Assembly (NCBI GenBank): GCA_003674045.1
Contig: PENC01000025.1
Location: 1-64,000 of the forward strand
Direction of reading: 5' to 3'
Length of the DNA stretch: 64,000 nt
Origin: Streptomyces griseocarneus
GTDB lineage: Bacteria; Actinomycetota; Actinomycetes; Streptomycetales; Streptomycetaceae
Shown here: positions 1-6,959 of the stretch, in pieces
Position numbering within the stretch: position 1 is the first letter of the stretch
How the letters are laid out: every line of letters begins with the position of its first letter
Translations under genes and position numbers: made by a program
The notes under the pieces: model-generated
Told to the model about the DNA's origin: nothing
Seen by the model: the letters and a program-made list of their open reading frames with translations, nothing else
Database searches by the model: none

Positions 1-117
1 GCCTGGCTCGCCGGATGCCGCCGCCTCCACCGCCGCTACGAACGCAAAGCCGAACACTTCCTCGCCTTCGTCGGCATCGCCGCCACCCTCATCTGCTACC
101 GCAGAATCGCCAAATGA
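1..117 (+). pseudogene. C-terminal end of an IS5-type transposase (cut by window edge)
   Basis: Frame 1 is open from the first base and ends at TGA 115-117. The 38 residues contain AWLAGCRRLHRRYERKAEHF followed by a hydrophobic helix and a terminal RRIAK, the usual C-terminus of IS5-family DDE transposases in actinomycetes. The catalytic core lies outside the window, so it cannot be told whether the full gene is intact. It marks the left edge of this mobile-DNA-rich stretch. Confidence 0.65.
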
Positions 118-612
118 GATGACGTCTTAGTTCGCCCCCTGGTACGGGGCTTCCGATTCTCAGATCGGCGGTCTCACCACAGGGGGCGCACGCCCGCAGC
201 TCGGCTCATGGAGTGGATAGTGGATCGCAGGAAATGGAAGGTTGCGTTACGGAAGTCCATCCTCGTAATGAGGTTGTGGCTACCGTTCGTGGAACTGGTA
301 GCTGCTGTCACGGGGATTGCCAGCGCCGTCTTCCAGAGGTAGGTCGGGGCTGTTCTCCTCAGCCCCGACCAGCCCGTGGGCTCTCGCTGCGGCAGCCAGC
401 CGCGGCGGGAGCTTACTGACTTGCGCGTCGACCAGATCGCCGAAACCAAGTCTTGTCCAGAGTCAACTGGACCCAAGAAATGTACCTACCAGAAAACAGT
501 TAAGCAATCCGCGCCCACAGTTGCACAGCCTCACGCGTGACGGCGTGTGGCCGATTATCCACGGCCGGTGGAACCGAAGCAGAGCGTCACGTTATGCCTT
601 GCCTGCCCCGCA

Positions 613-652
613 GGTTCATAGCAGTGGGACACGTACCCCACTGCTATGAACC
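613..652. repeat. Perfect 16-bp inverted repeat
   Basis: The arm 613-628 (GGTTCATAGCAGTGGG) is the exact reverse complement of 637-652, with an 8-nt loop. It has no U-run after it, so it is not a classical intrinsic terminator. It is the first of the palindrome series. Confidence 0.9.
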
Positions 653-726
653 CTTGGCATCGCCGCGGGACGAGCGGTTTCTCCACCTCGGAACACTCGT
701 AGCTGACCACACAGCGCTCGACCATC

Positions 727-812
727 TCCTAACGTTAGGATGTGGTGCTTGAGGTCCTACTGCCGTCAGTAGGACCTCAAGCACTATCACCCCTCAACGT
801 TGAGGGGTGATA
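727..812. repeat. Three back-to-back perfect palindromes
   Basis: Three dyads follow one another: 727-740 is a 14-nt palindrome centred on AACGTT; 745-762 pairs exactly with 767-784 (18 bp, loop CCGT); 785-812 is a 28-nt palindrome, again centred on AACGTT. The last two abut with no spacing. Such density is seen at telomeres, replication origins and complex operators; the function here is unknown. Confidence 0.9.
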
Positions 813-872
813 AATGGCCATCGACCGAGCCCAGGCAAGTCACCCGCCCACGAGACATCGGGGCGGCATTGC

Positions 873-924
873 GCCTCGTCACATGACGAGGCATCCGGGT
901 GATGGGCCCCCACCTTCAGGGGCC
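873..924. repeat. Two further hairpins of the palindrome cluster
   Basis: The arm 873-881 (GCCTCGTCA) pairs with 884-892 across a 2-nt loop, and 905-910 (GGCCCC) pairs with 919-924. These extend the palindrome cluster toward the DUF6221 gene. Confidence 0.75.
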
Positions 925-1144
925 GACGGGGAGGCCGCTCCGCGAGCCCCATCACGAGGCTGTGCCTACCGCTTGACTGCATCCCGCCGCCCCAGTGGTA
1001 GACAATGCGCCCGTCGAGTGCAACCGCGTCGCTTCAGTAGCATCGGGTGACATCATGCCTGCTGTCTGGACATAGCCTGAATAGCCTCACCGCCGCCAAC
1101 TATCGCCGATTACGCCGCGCCAGCGCAGACACTCTCCCCCACTT

Positions 1145-1624
1145 TCACAGCCGCCACTCCTCGCGGCAGTCCGGGTGGTCGGTGTACGGCAGGGCGAGGG
1201 CTTGACTCACCGGCGCCAGATGCCTGGCCCTCTTGATCAGTTCGGCCTCCTGCCCGTGCATCCGCATAAAGTCGTCGCGGCCCTCTGCGAGCGCGGCCCG
1301 CGTCTGCACTCGGAGGCCCTCCAGCTCGCCGAGCACCACCGCGTAGGCGTCAACAATCCGCCGCTTGGCTTCGACCTCCACGAGTACGCGGGCTGGCTGG
1401 TGGCGGACTATGTGCTCGGCCAAGGCGACCCGGTGCTCGTACGCGGCGGGCCCCCGGCGGCAGTCCGCGACCGGTGTTCCGTGGGGACGGTCGTCGGTGG
1501 CGTCGTCGGCGTGGACGCCGGCCACGTGCTCCCGGCGGACCCATGGCGCCCCGAGTGCGGCGCGGGCGGTCTGCTCATCCTCGTTGAGGCGCGCGCGGAG
1601 GAACGCGACCAGGTCGGCGGTCAC
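1145..1624 (-). CDS. DUF6221 family protein
   Basis: The 159-residue product begins TADLVAFLRARLNEDEQTAR and ends with LALPYTDHPDCREEWRL, both hallmarks of the actinomycete DUF6221 family. A central HxxARVLVEVEAKRRIVD helix is also typical. The biochemical role of the family is unknown; members occur repeatedly in Streptomyces plasmids, integrative elements and prophages. Its start overlaps the end of the upstream small gene by 4 bp, so the two are probably cotranscribed leftward from the operator region at 1845-1949. Confidence 0.8.
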   Translation of the reverse strand: MTADLVAFLRARLNEDEQTARAALGAPWVRREHVAGVHADDATDDRPHGTPVADCRRGPAAYEHRVALAEHIVRHQPARVLVEVEAKRRIVDAYAVVLGELEGLRVQTRAALAEGRDDFMRMHGQEAELIKRARHLAPVSQALALPYTDHPDCREEWRL

Positions 1625-1827
1625 TGGTCCGTCAACGACGGGGTCGACCAGGGGCCGACCGGGGGCCGCTCAGGGAGCTTGGCGCCAGGGCGACGTAGGT
1701 ACCAGGCAATAAAGGAGCGTACGACGGCGGCACGCTCGGTGCCTTGGCTCTTGGCCGCGTCGTCGAAGGCGAGCCATTCCTCGCCGATGCGCATTTGACG
1801 TGCGGGGGTCTTGGGGGCGTTTGGCAT
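1621..1827 (-). CDS. Small basic protein, possible DNA-binding regulator
   Basis: This 68-residue protein (MPNAPKTPARQMRIGEEWLA...) has a short N-terminal basic strand, then a helix containing AAVVRSFIAWYLRRPG. The pattern resembles ribbon-helix-helix proteins, but no diagnostic motif is definite. It is the first gene of a leftward pair with the DUF6221 gene (4-bp overlap) and begins 18 bp from the first of four GTGTAGCTAC operators. That position makes autoregulation plausible (inference). Confidence 0.6.
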   Translation of the reverse strand: MPNAPKTPARQMRIGEEWLAFDDAAKSQGTERAAVVRSFIAWYLRRPGAKLPERPPVGPWSTPSLTDQ

Positions 1828-1844
1828 GGGTGGACGCTACCTGG

Positions 1845-1949
1845 GTGTAGCTACGTTCGACAACACGTCACCCGATCGGGTGTAGCTACAGGGGATGTCG
1901 GCAGGCCTCTTGTGGTGTAGCTACACCTACCTCTAGGGTGTAGCTACAC
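1845..1949. promoter_or_regulatory. Four-copy GTGTAGCTAC(AC) operator array
   Basis: Copies of the palindrome GTGTAGCTACAC start at 1845, 1880, 1915 and 1938. The first two are shortened at their 3' ends (GTGTAGCTAC followed by G, and GTGTAGCTACA); the last two are perfect 12-mers. Spacing between starts is 35, 35 and 23 bp. The array sits between the divergent 1621-1827 gene and the rightward small-gene operon starting at 1970. It probably binds a dimeric repressor of GntR or ribbon-helix-helix type (inference). Confidence 0.8.
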
Positions 1950-1969
1950 CAGGACGACGGGGGAACCCA

Positions 1970-2131
1970 ATGAAGCTCACCGCCCGCAACACCACCACCC
2001 GCTTCGCCGCCCGCAAGACCCGCGGTGGCTGGCTCGTGGTGAACACCGAGTCCGGCGAGACCTGGACGGGGCTCACCTACCACGGCGCCGTCGTCCTGCG
2101 GGACCACCTCAACCGCACGCGCCCCGCGTAG
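1970..2131 (+). CDS. Small hypothetical protein (53 aa)
   Basis: The product starts MKLTARNTTTRFAARKTRGG and continues GWLVVNTESGETWTGLTYHGAVVLRDHLNRTRPA. The start lies 20 bp downstream of the last GTGTAGCTACAC operator and is preceded by a GGGGGAA ribosome-binding stretch. Its first six residues (MKLTAR) are identical to those of the next gene, which suggests a duplicated translation-initiation region. Function is unknown. Confidence 0.65.
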   Translation: MKLTARNTTTRFAARKTRGGWLVVNTESGETWTGLTYHGAVVLRDHLNRTRPA

Positions 2132-2203
2132 CGCAACCGCCTGGCCCTCCCGAGGGCCAGGCATCGCACCGCAACGGCCCGGCACTTCCCGAGGGGGATC
2201 CTG

Positions 2204-2596
2204 ATGAAGCTCACCGCCCGCCAGACCAGCACCGACACCCTCACCGACCTCGCCCGCGCCATGGACCGCAAGCAGCCGGTCACCATCACCTACACCAAGG
2301 CCGACGGCACCGAGACCGTCCGCACCATCGAGATCTACGACATCCGCACTACCAAGGCGGGCGACCTGATCCTCAAGGCCATGGACCGCCAGTCCGGCGA
2401 GTCCAGGACCTTCCGGATCGACCGGCTCATCTCCTACACCGTCCACCGCAGCAGCACCTACACCGTCCCCGTCGAGGAGCGCCCGTCCGTGACGGTCGAG
2501 CTGGTCGAGGTGCACACCCCCGACGAACTGCTCTGCCGCGAACTCGCCCGCGAGGACCGCGACTACTGGAACGACCGCTACGACCCAGCCGCATGA
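2204..2596 (+). CDS. WYL-domain-like small protein
   Basis: The 130-residue protein starts MKLTARQTSTDTLTDLARAM. Its core, VTITYTKADGTETVRTIEIYDIRTTKAGDLILKAMDR followed by SGESRTFRIDRLISYTVH, has the order and spacing of a WYL sensor domain (beta strands, 'xxY...RTF..DRI'). WYL domains bind ligands or nucleic acid in regulators of phage defence and DNA damage responses. No helix-turn-helix is fused here. It belongs to the rightward cluster of plasmid-type small genes; its regulatory target cannot be inferred. Confidence 0.7.
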   Translation: MKLTARQTSTDTLTDLARAMDRKQPVTITYTKADGTETVRTIEIYDIRTTKAGDLILKAMDRQSGESRTFRIDRLISYTVHRSSTYTVPVEERPSVTVELVEVHTPDELLCRELAREDRDYWNDRYDPAA

Positions 2597-2659
2597 TCAC
2601 CCGGGCGGCGGCCGGTCCACCCAGCCGCCGCCCTCGACGCCCCACCCCGGAGGCCCGGC

Positions 2660-2854
2660 ATGAGCAGCTCCTTCACCACCGGTGACCGCGTTCGCGTCAA
2701 CGTCACTGCCGTCCCCGACTACGAGCTCAACGGACTGCTCGGCACGGTGACCGGCAAGCACTGCAGCGACGAGCACTTCGTCCGCCTCGACGACACCCCC
2801 GAAGGACGTCCCGGAATCTTCTTCGAGGAAGAGCTGGAGAGGCACACCGCCTAG
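2660..2854 (+). CDS. Small KOW/SH3-like hypothetical protein
   Basis: The 64 residues (MSSSFTTGDRVRVNV...GLLGTVTGKHCSDEHFVRLDD) have the 'GDRVRV...GLLGTV' pattern of small SH3/KOW-like barrels. The same pattern returns in the gene at 3695 (VGDRVRVTDADELLLVGLLGTV), so the two may be relatives. A GGAGG stretch lies just upstream. Function is unknown. Confidence 0.65.
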   Translation: MSSSFTTGDRVRVNVTAVPDYELNGLLGTVTGKHCSDEHFVRLDDTPEGRPGIFFEEELERHTA

Positions 2855-2941
2855 CCCGACTGGCAGAGCACGGCGGCCGGACGGACCCCGGCCGCCGCAC
2901 CGTCAGCCCCTGTCTACGCCACGGCAGACGAAAGGCCCTTC

Positions 2942-3316
2942 ATGCGCCCGCTCATCTCCGACAAGCCCGAAGCCCACCACCAGGTGCGTGGCTACCGCTT
3001 CTACCCTTCGGCTGTCGAACTCTCCGCCATCCCCACCCTGCACACACAACGTCACAGGGGCGAGGCCGCCATCGTCTACGTCCGTTACTTCAGCGGCTGG
3101 GGCGAATGGTGCGTGACCGAACTGGACCCGCACTCCGGCGACGCCTTCGGCTGGGTCTGCATCGAAGGATTCGACGCACAGTGGGGCGGGTTCAACCTCG
3201 TCGCCCTCGAATCCCAACCCGGAACGCTGGTCGAGCGCGACGTGAACTTCGCCCCGGCCCCCGCCCGTGACGTCCTGCCCGCCAGCCGCAGCACGCCCGC
3301 TGACACCGAAGGCTGA
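2942..3316 (+). CDS. DUF2958-like protein
   Basis: The 124-residue product contains VYVRYFSGWGEWCVTELDPHSGDAFGWVCIEGFDAQWGGFNLVALE and a later VERDVNF. This matches the DUF2958 pattern (a W-x-V-T-E-x-D strand, a 'xWGYFSLxELE' strand, then 'ERDxxF'). DUF2958 genes are common on plasmids and conjugative elements, and their function is unknown. The N-terminal 50 residues are less typical. Confidence 0.65.
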   Translation: MRPLISDKPEAHHQVRGYRFYPSAVELSAIPTLHTQRHRGEAAIVYVRYFSGWGEWCVTELDPHSGDAFGWVCIEGFDAQWGGFNLVALESQPGTLVERDVNFAPAPARDVLPASRSTPADTEG

Positions 3317-3391
3317 CACCTCAGGGTCCCGGCCATGACGGCCGCCAGGGCCAGCATCCCCCTCCGCCTCCAGTCACTCCAGGAGAACGCC

Positions 3392-3640
3392 ATGGGCGAC
3401 GACACCCTCTTCCACAGCCTCGACCTCATCCAGTCCGGCGACCTCGTCCGCTACCACGGCAGCATCCCCCACGCCCATGGCCTCTACATCGCCGTGCCCT
3501 GCCCCTGCTCCGCCTGCCAGTTCCTCTACGCGATCGCCCCGACGGACACCCGGTACGCGCTCATCGATCCGTGGGGCGAACTTCCCGGCCCGCGGTGTGC
3601 GCGCCGCGAGTCCATCACCCGTTCCATCGCCTGCAACTGA
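3392..3640 (+). CDS. Hypothetical protein with a CPCxxC motif (82 aa)
   Basis: I take ATG 3392 as the start because AGGAG lies 8 bp upstream; an upstream in-frame extension has no ribosome-binding site. The product (MGDDTLFHSLDLIQSGDLVRYHG...) contains AVPCPCSACQFLYAIAP, a possible metal-binding cluster, and a PRCARRES segment. No family is recognised. It is the fifth gene of the rightward small-gene series. Confidence 0.6.
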   Translation: MGDDTLFHSLDLIQSGDLVRYHGSIPHAHGLYIAVPCPCSACQFLYAIAPTDTRYALIDPWGELPGPRCARRESITRSIACN

Positions 3641-3694
3641 ACAGTGCCGTCCGGCGATCGGATCGCCGGACGGCACATCCGGAGAGGGAAATCC

Positions 3695-4273
3695 GTGAAC
3701 CACTTCAGCGTTGGTGACCGCGTCCGCGTCACGGACGCCGACGAGCTTCTCCTCGTCGGCCTGCTCGGGACCGTGACCGAACTCCTGCCGCGAGGCATCT
3801 GCGGCGTCGTCCTGGACGGCGCTCCGACCCGGCTTCCTGCCGCGTTCCATCCGGACGAACTGGAGAAGGCCGCCGCACCGTGCGATGCCTCACCGGCGGC
3901 TCCGATGGTCGGGTTGCTGCCACGGCTCCCTGAGGAGGAGTGGGGATCGATGGACGGCTATGACTGGATCGATGAGCTGCCCTCCACCGGCTGGTACGCC
4001 GTCGGCGTCTGGGGGAAGGACGGCTGGCCGCTCGGATCGTGGCCGTACCAGATCGTCGCTCACTTCGACATGGAGGACCTCGACCTCTTCGGTGTGGCCA
4101 CCTTCACCGAAGGCGACACCCACGTCCAGGCGTTCGCCAGCCGCGAGGAGCGTGACGCCGCCACCAACGAGATCGCCGTCCACTGGTGGATCAGCAACGA
4201 GAACGGCCCCGACGACCTGACACCCGACATGTCCCCGATCCCCGCCGCCTACTGCGGACCGTACTCGGACTAA
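3695..4273 (+). CDS. Hypothetical two-part protein, SH3-like N-terminus
   Basis: Start GTG 3695 follows GGAGAGGG. Residues 1-50 (VNHFSVGDRVRVTDADELLLVGLLGTV...) repeat the SH3/KOW-like pattern of the gene at 2660. The remaining 110 or so residues (MDGYDWIDELPSTGWYAVGVWGKDGWPLGSWPYQIVAH...) form a separate tryptophan-rich domain that I do not recognise. An internal ATG at 3951, preceded by GAGGAGTGGGGATCG, could start the second half alone, so this may be a fusion of two small genes. Confidence 0.6.
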   Translation: MNHFSVGDRVRVTDADELLLVGLLGTVTELLPRGICGVVLDGAPTRLPAAFHPDELEKAAAPCDASPAAPMVGLLPRLPEEEWGSMDGYDWIDELPSTGWYAVGVWGKDGWPLGSWPYQIVAHFDMEDLDLFGVATFTEGDTHVQAFASREERDAATNEIAVHWWISNENGPDDLTPDMSPIPAAYCGPYSD

Positions 4274-4346
4274 CGCCGCGCCCTCACGCCCGGCGCGCGA
4301 TCGCGCGCCGGGCCACGGCGTAACCATCACACGTAAGGAGCCTGCT

Positions 4347-4877
4347 GTGACTCAAACCCCAGAACGCCGCCGCGCCGATCAACTCCAGCAGCGTGCGGAC
4401 GAACTCCGTGAACGAGCAGACAAGGAGCACGCCCGGTCATCCAGCCTGTACGAACGCTTCTCTGGCGGCCAGCCCATCCTCCTCGGCCACCACTCCGCCC
4501 GCCGGGCGCTCCGCGACCGCGATCGAGCCGACAACGCCACCCGCCGCGCCATCGAAGACGAGAAGATGGCCAAGCAGGCGCAGCAGAAGGCGGACCAGGC
4601 GAAGGCGGTCGCCGACCTTGCCGACATTGAGGCCGGCCGCAGCCGCGCCTGGTGCCGGGCGGATTTTCGGCCGGGTGACGTCGTCAGGGTCCGCGACTTC
4701 CGCCGTGACCTCGCTGTCACCAGCGTCTACCGGGTGAAGCGGGTCAACGCCAAGACGCTGACACTCGAAGGCCCCGGGGGCGGCTTCGACGATCCGAAGC
4801 GCGCGTACGACCGGGTGCTGTCCCGGACCCGTGACGGCATCACCATCACCGACCCCGCCGAAACGGAGGCATCGTGA
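4347..4877 (+). CDS. DUF3560 domain protein
   Basis: The 176-residue product opens with a long charged coiled coil (RADQLQQRADELRERADKEHARSSSLYERF) followed by GGQPILLGHHSARRALRDRDRADNATRRAIE. That 'GQPILxGHHSxRRxRRD' segment is the signature of DUF3560, found in actinomycete conjugative elements and plasmids. The C-terminal 75 residues are a small strand-rich domain (FRPGDVVRVRDFRRDLAVTSVYRVKRVNAKTLTLEGPGGGFDDPK). The next gene overlaps its stop by 4 bp, indicating translational coupling. Confidence 0.75.
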   Translation: MTQTPERRRADQLQQRADELRERADKEHARSSSLYERFSGGQPILLGHHSARRALRDRDRADNATRRAIEDEKMAKQAQQKADQAKAVADLADIEAGRSRAWCRADFRPGDVVRVRDFRRDLAVTSVYRVKRVNAKTLTLEGPGGGFDDPKRAYDRVLSRTRDGITITDPAETEAS

Positions 4878-5281
4878 TCCACGAACACCGGTTCCTGATC
4901 TCCCGCAAGCCCTACGCCGTCAAGCTGGACAGCCTCCGTCGTGAGGACCAACCGTCACCTCAAGACCGTCAGCAAAGCTACTGTGGCCGCATCGATGCCG
5001 TGTGGTTCCGCCGTCGCAAGGGCGTCACTGTCGCCTGCATCGGCACCCTGTGGGACATCCAGGACAACGAGCCTGCCGATGGCCGGGAATTCCTGAAGCG
5101 CCACGACGACGGCTGTTACGGCGGCCACTGCGAAGGGCGTTGGGACGGCAACGGCTACTGGGGTGCCGAGAAACTCGAATTGCAGCAGCGTCATCTCTCG
5201 ATCCTCCAGCCGATGCTCGCCAACTACCCGGTCGTCCCTCCCGGGTTTGACGGCTGGTGGACCTTCCAGTCCGCTGGGTGA
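4874..5281 (+). CDS. Hypothetical protein coupled to the DUF3560 gene
   Basis: The GTG start overlaps the upstream stop (GTGA). The 135 residues contain YCGRIDAVWFRRRKGVTVACIGTLWDIQDNEPADGREFLKRHDDGCYGGHCEGRWDGNGYWG, with four cysteines that could bind a metal. The family is not recognised, but homologous-looking genes accompany DUF3560 genes on Streptomyces elements. Function is unknown. Confidence 0.6.
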   Translation: MIHEHRFLISRKPYAVKLDSLRREDQPSPQDRQQSYCGRIDAVWFRRRKGVTVACIGTLWDIQDNEPADGREFLKRHDDGCYGGHCEGRWDGNGYWGAEKLELQQRHLSILQPMLANYPVVPPGFDGWWTFQSAG

Positions 5282-5295
5282 AACCACACCCTTCT

Positions 5296-5439
5296 ATGGC
5301 AGCCGTACCGCGCGCATTGGGGCGGCTGCCAGCCCGACCCCTGCCTCTCGAACGCCGTGGCCACGGATTCGGTAACCCGAGTCGCCAGTACGACCGCCCG
5401 GTCATCACCCGCATCCGCGACGGCGCCACCGACCCGTGA
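5296..5439 (+). CDS. Possible small basic protein (47 aa)
   Basis: From ATG 5296 the frame reads MAAVPRALGRLPARPLPLERRGHGFGNPSRQYDRPVITRIRDGATDP. There is no strong ribosome-binding site, and an upstream in-frame start overlaps the previous gene. Composition fits a short arginine/proline-rich Streptomyces protein, but coding status is uncertain. Confidence 0.35.
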   Translation: MAAVPRALGRLPARPLPLERRGHGFGNPSRQYDRPVITRIRDGATDP

Positions 5440-5526
5440 ACTGATCGGCACCTGAACCGAACTGGCCCGGCGGCCACCCGCCGTCGGGCCACACGCCGCA
5501 CCCGCATCTTCAACCGGGGAGTCGCC

Positions 5527-5790
5527 ATGGCCCGCGAGATCACACATCGGGACAAGTCCCACCCAGTGCCGGGCAGCGAAGAGCCCGTCCTCTTGAGTGT
5601 CGAGGACGTCGCTCACCGTCTGGCAGAGATCGCCCACCACCAGGATGACGACGAAGTCGCGCACGGCCTGGAGGAGCAGCTCCACTCGGACGTACTCCGT
5701 GCCATCGCGGCCGGCGCCCCGGACGCCCAGATCCTGGCCGCCGCCGCGCTGCGCAGCGAAACGATCGACTTCGCCCGCTGGAACGCCTGA
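5527..5790 (+). CDS. Small acidic helical protein (87 aa)
   Basis: The product (MAREITHRDKSHPVPG...VEDVAHRLAEIAHHQDDDEVAHGLEEQLHSDVLRAIAAGAPDAQILAAAALRSETIDFARWNA) is predicted to be mostly helical and acidic. GGGGA lies upstream. Similar small proteins are common in Streptomyces integrative elements; no function is assigned. Confidence 0.65.
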   Translation: MAREITHRDKSHPVPGSEEPVLLSVEDVAHRLAEIAHHQDDDEVAHGLEEQLHSDVLRAIAAGAPDAQILAAAALRSETIDFARWNA

Positions 5791-5836
5791 CCCCGACAGC
5801 CGCCCAGATCCCGCCGACCGACCGGAGACAGAAGAC

Positions 5837-6070
5837 ATGCGCCTGACCTGGCCCAACCTGACCTGGCGAAAAGCCAGATGGCCCGCCCGCACGTACCACG
5901 CCAAGACCACGGACGGCGCCTTCACCTACACGATCGACCACGACGGCCGCTCCTGGACGCTCCGCGCCTGGCACAACGGCACGCCTGTCCCCCTCGGGTA
6001 CCCGACCGCCCGATCCGCAGCCGTGCTCCAGCGGATCGCCGACGAGCATGCCGCTGCCTCCGCAACCTAG
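5837..6070 (+). CDS. Small hypothetical protein (77 aa)
   Basis: ATG 5837 begins MRLTWPNLTWRKARWPARTYHA, then a strand-rich part (GAFTYTIDHDGRSWTLRAWHNGTPVPLGYPTARSAAVLQRIADEHAA). It lies 46 bp after the preceding gene and ends 39 bp before the first decayed CRISPR repeat. It is the last gene of the small-gene series. Function is unknown. Confidence 0.6.
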   Translation: MRLTWPNLTWRKARWPARTYHAKTTDGAFTYTIDHDGRSWTLRAWHNGTPVPLGYPTARSAAVLQRIADEHAAASAT

Positions 6071-6109
6071 CCAGCCCACCGCCGCCGTCACGGACGTCGA
6101 GCGCACCGA

Positions 6110-6565
6110 GGGACCGTCCATATACACCTGGGGGTACCCCCACTTCAGTGGGGGTGGACCGGAAACACCAGGAACCGCCCATACACGCGCGGGGAGCACC
6201 CCGGAGTCACTGTCACAACGTCACTCTTGTCGGGACCACCCATACGCGCGTGGGGAGCACTGACCGATGATCCGCATCGAGATGGTGCGGTTGGGACCAC
6301 CCGTACGCGCGTGGGGAGCACACCGCGACGATCCGCTCGTACGCCGCCCCGTCGGGACCACCCGTACGCGTGTGGGGAGCACCCCGGGCTGGACAGCGAC
6401 CCATGGTCATCTCGGGGACCACCCGTACGCGCGTGGGGAGCACATCAGGACCCACTGCCCGACCATGATCGCTGCGGGACCACCCGTACGCGCGTGGGGA
6501 GCACGCAACGCGTGCCCGCTCGACGGCCACGGGCAGGGGACCACCCGTACGCGCGTGGGGAGCAC
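6110..6565 (-). CRISPR. Orphan type I-E-like CRISPR array, 7-8 repeats
   Basis: Repeats of 29 bp start at 6171, 6232, 6293, 6354, 6415, 6476 and 6537, separated by six spacers of exactly 32 bp. An eighth, strongly decayed copy (about 19 of 29 matches) sits in perfect 61-bp phase at 6110-6138. On the minus strand the repeat begins GTGCTCCCCACGCGCG and ends GGGTGGTCCC, matching the actinomycete type I-E repeat style. The left-hand copies are the most degenerate (6110, then 6171), which is expected at the leader-distal end. The array is therefore read leftward from a leader at about 6566-6650. No cas1, cas2 or Cascade gene is in the window. Confidence 0.93.
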
Positions 6566-6959
6566 AGGCCGCGACCTGCATGTCTGTCCGCGCTAGCAGT
6601 GTTTTTTAATCACTTCCATCGATTCGGACATACCGGCCGTACGGTGCTCTTGCACTCTGTTGAGTTAGAAGGGGGTCGGGTGGCCAGTCGATTACTCGAC
6701 TGGGATGGCCTGGCCGGCCCGCGAGGGGCTTGTCAGGTCTCCAACTCGCCCCTGGATTCACATCCGGGGGCGGGTCAGTGCCTCGGCGGCGTCCGGCGAG
6801 CCGGGCGTGCTCCGCTTTATGAGGCTGCTCCAGGGCGCCGGATGGCACCCCATCTGTTCCAGGGAGCGTCACGTGTTGTGAGTGTCCAGCAGGGGGTCGC
6901 GCGTGGTTTTTGCGCTCTGTCAGACACATATGCAGTGTGGCACGGGAGTTGATGGAACA
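6566..6959. other. CRISPR leader side and 3' flank of tnpB
   Basis: No gene is supported. The first 80 bp beside the last repeat contain an A/T-rich stretch (GTGTTTTTTAATCAC around 6600), consistent with a CRISPR leader. An 8-bp perfect hairpin (6684-6691 with 6696-6703, CCAGTCGA/TCGACTGG) lies farther right. Because tnpB ends at 6960 and points this way, this interval should also hold the right end of the TnpB element and any omega-type guide RNA scaffold. The exact boundary between the two cannot be set by eye. Confidence 0.5.

Larger units (their letters stand above)
118..1144. other. Gene-poor region rich in palindromes
   Basis: No convincing coding region is seen: the open frames here are short, overlapping and of non-Streptomyces-like composition. 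From about 613 to 924 the DNA carries a run of perfect inverted repeats (listed separately). There is no tRNA or rRNA signature that I can recognise. It may be an element border or a replication/telomere-like or regulatory region; this is inference. Confidence 0.6.

Noticed and set aside
174..752. Several overlapping open frames near the left end
   Set aside because: Their sequences are low in typical Streptomyces codon bias, overlap each other on both strands and cover the palindrome cluster.
613..924. Streptomyces linear telomere
   Set aside because: The stems do not have the short GC-rich loops and terminal sequence of known telomeres, and genes continue on both sides. Reported only as a palindrome cluster of unknown role.
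6200..6536. Spacers targeting the prophage in this window
   Set aside because: No match was noticed by eye, but a proper search could not be done, so no claim is made.
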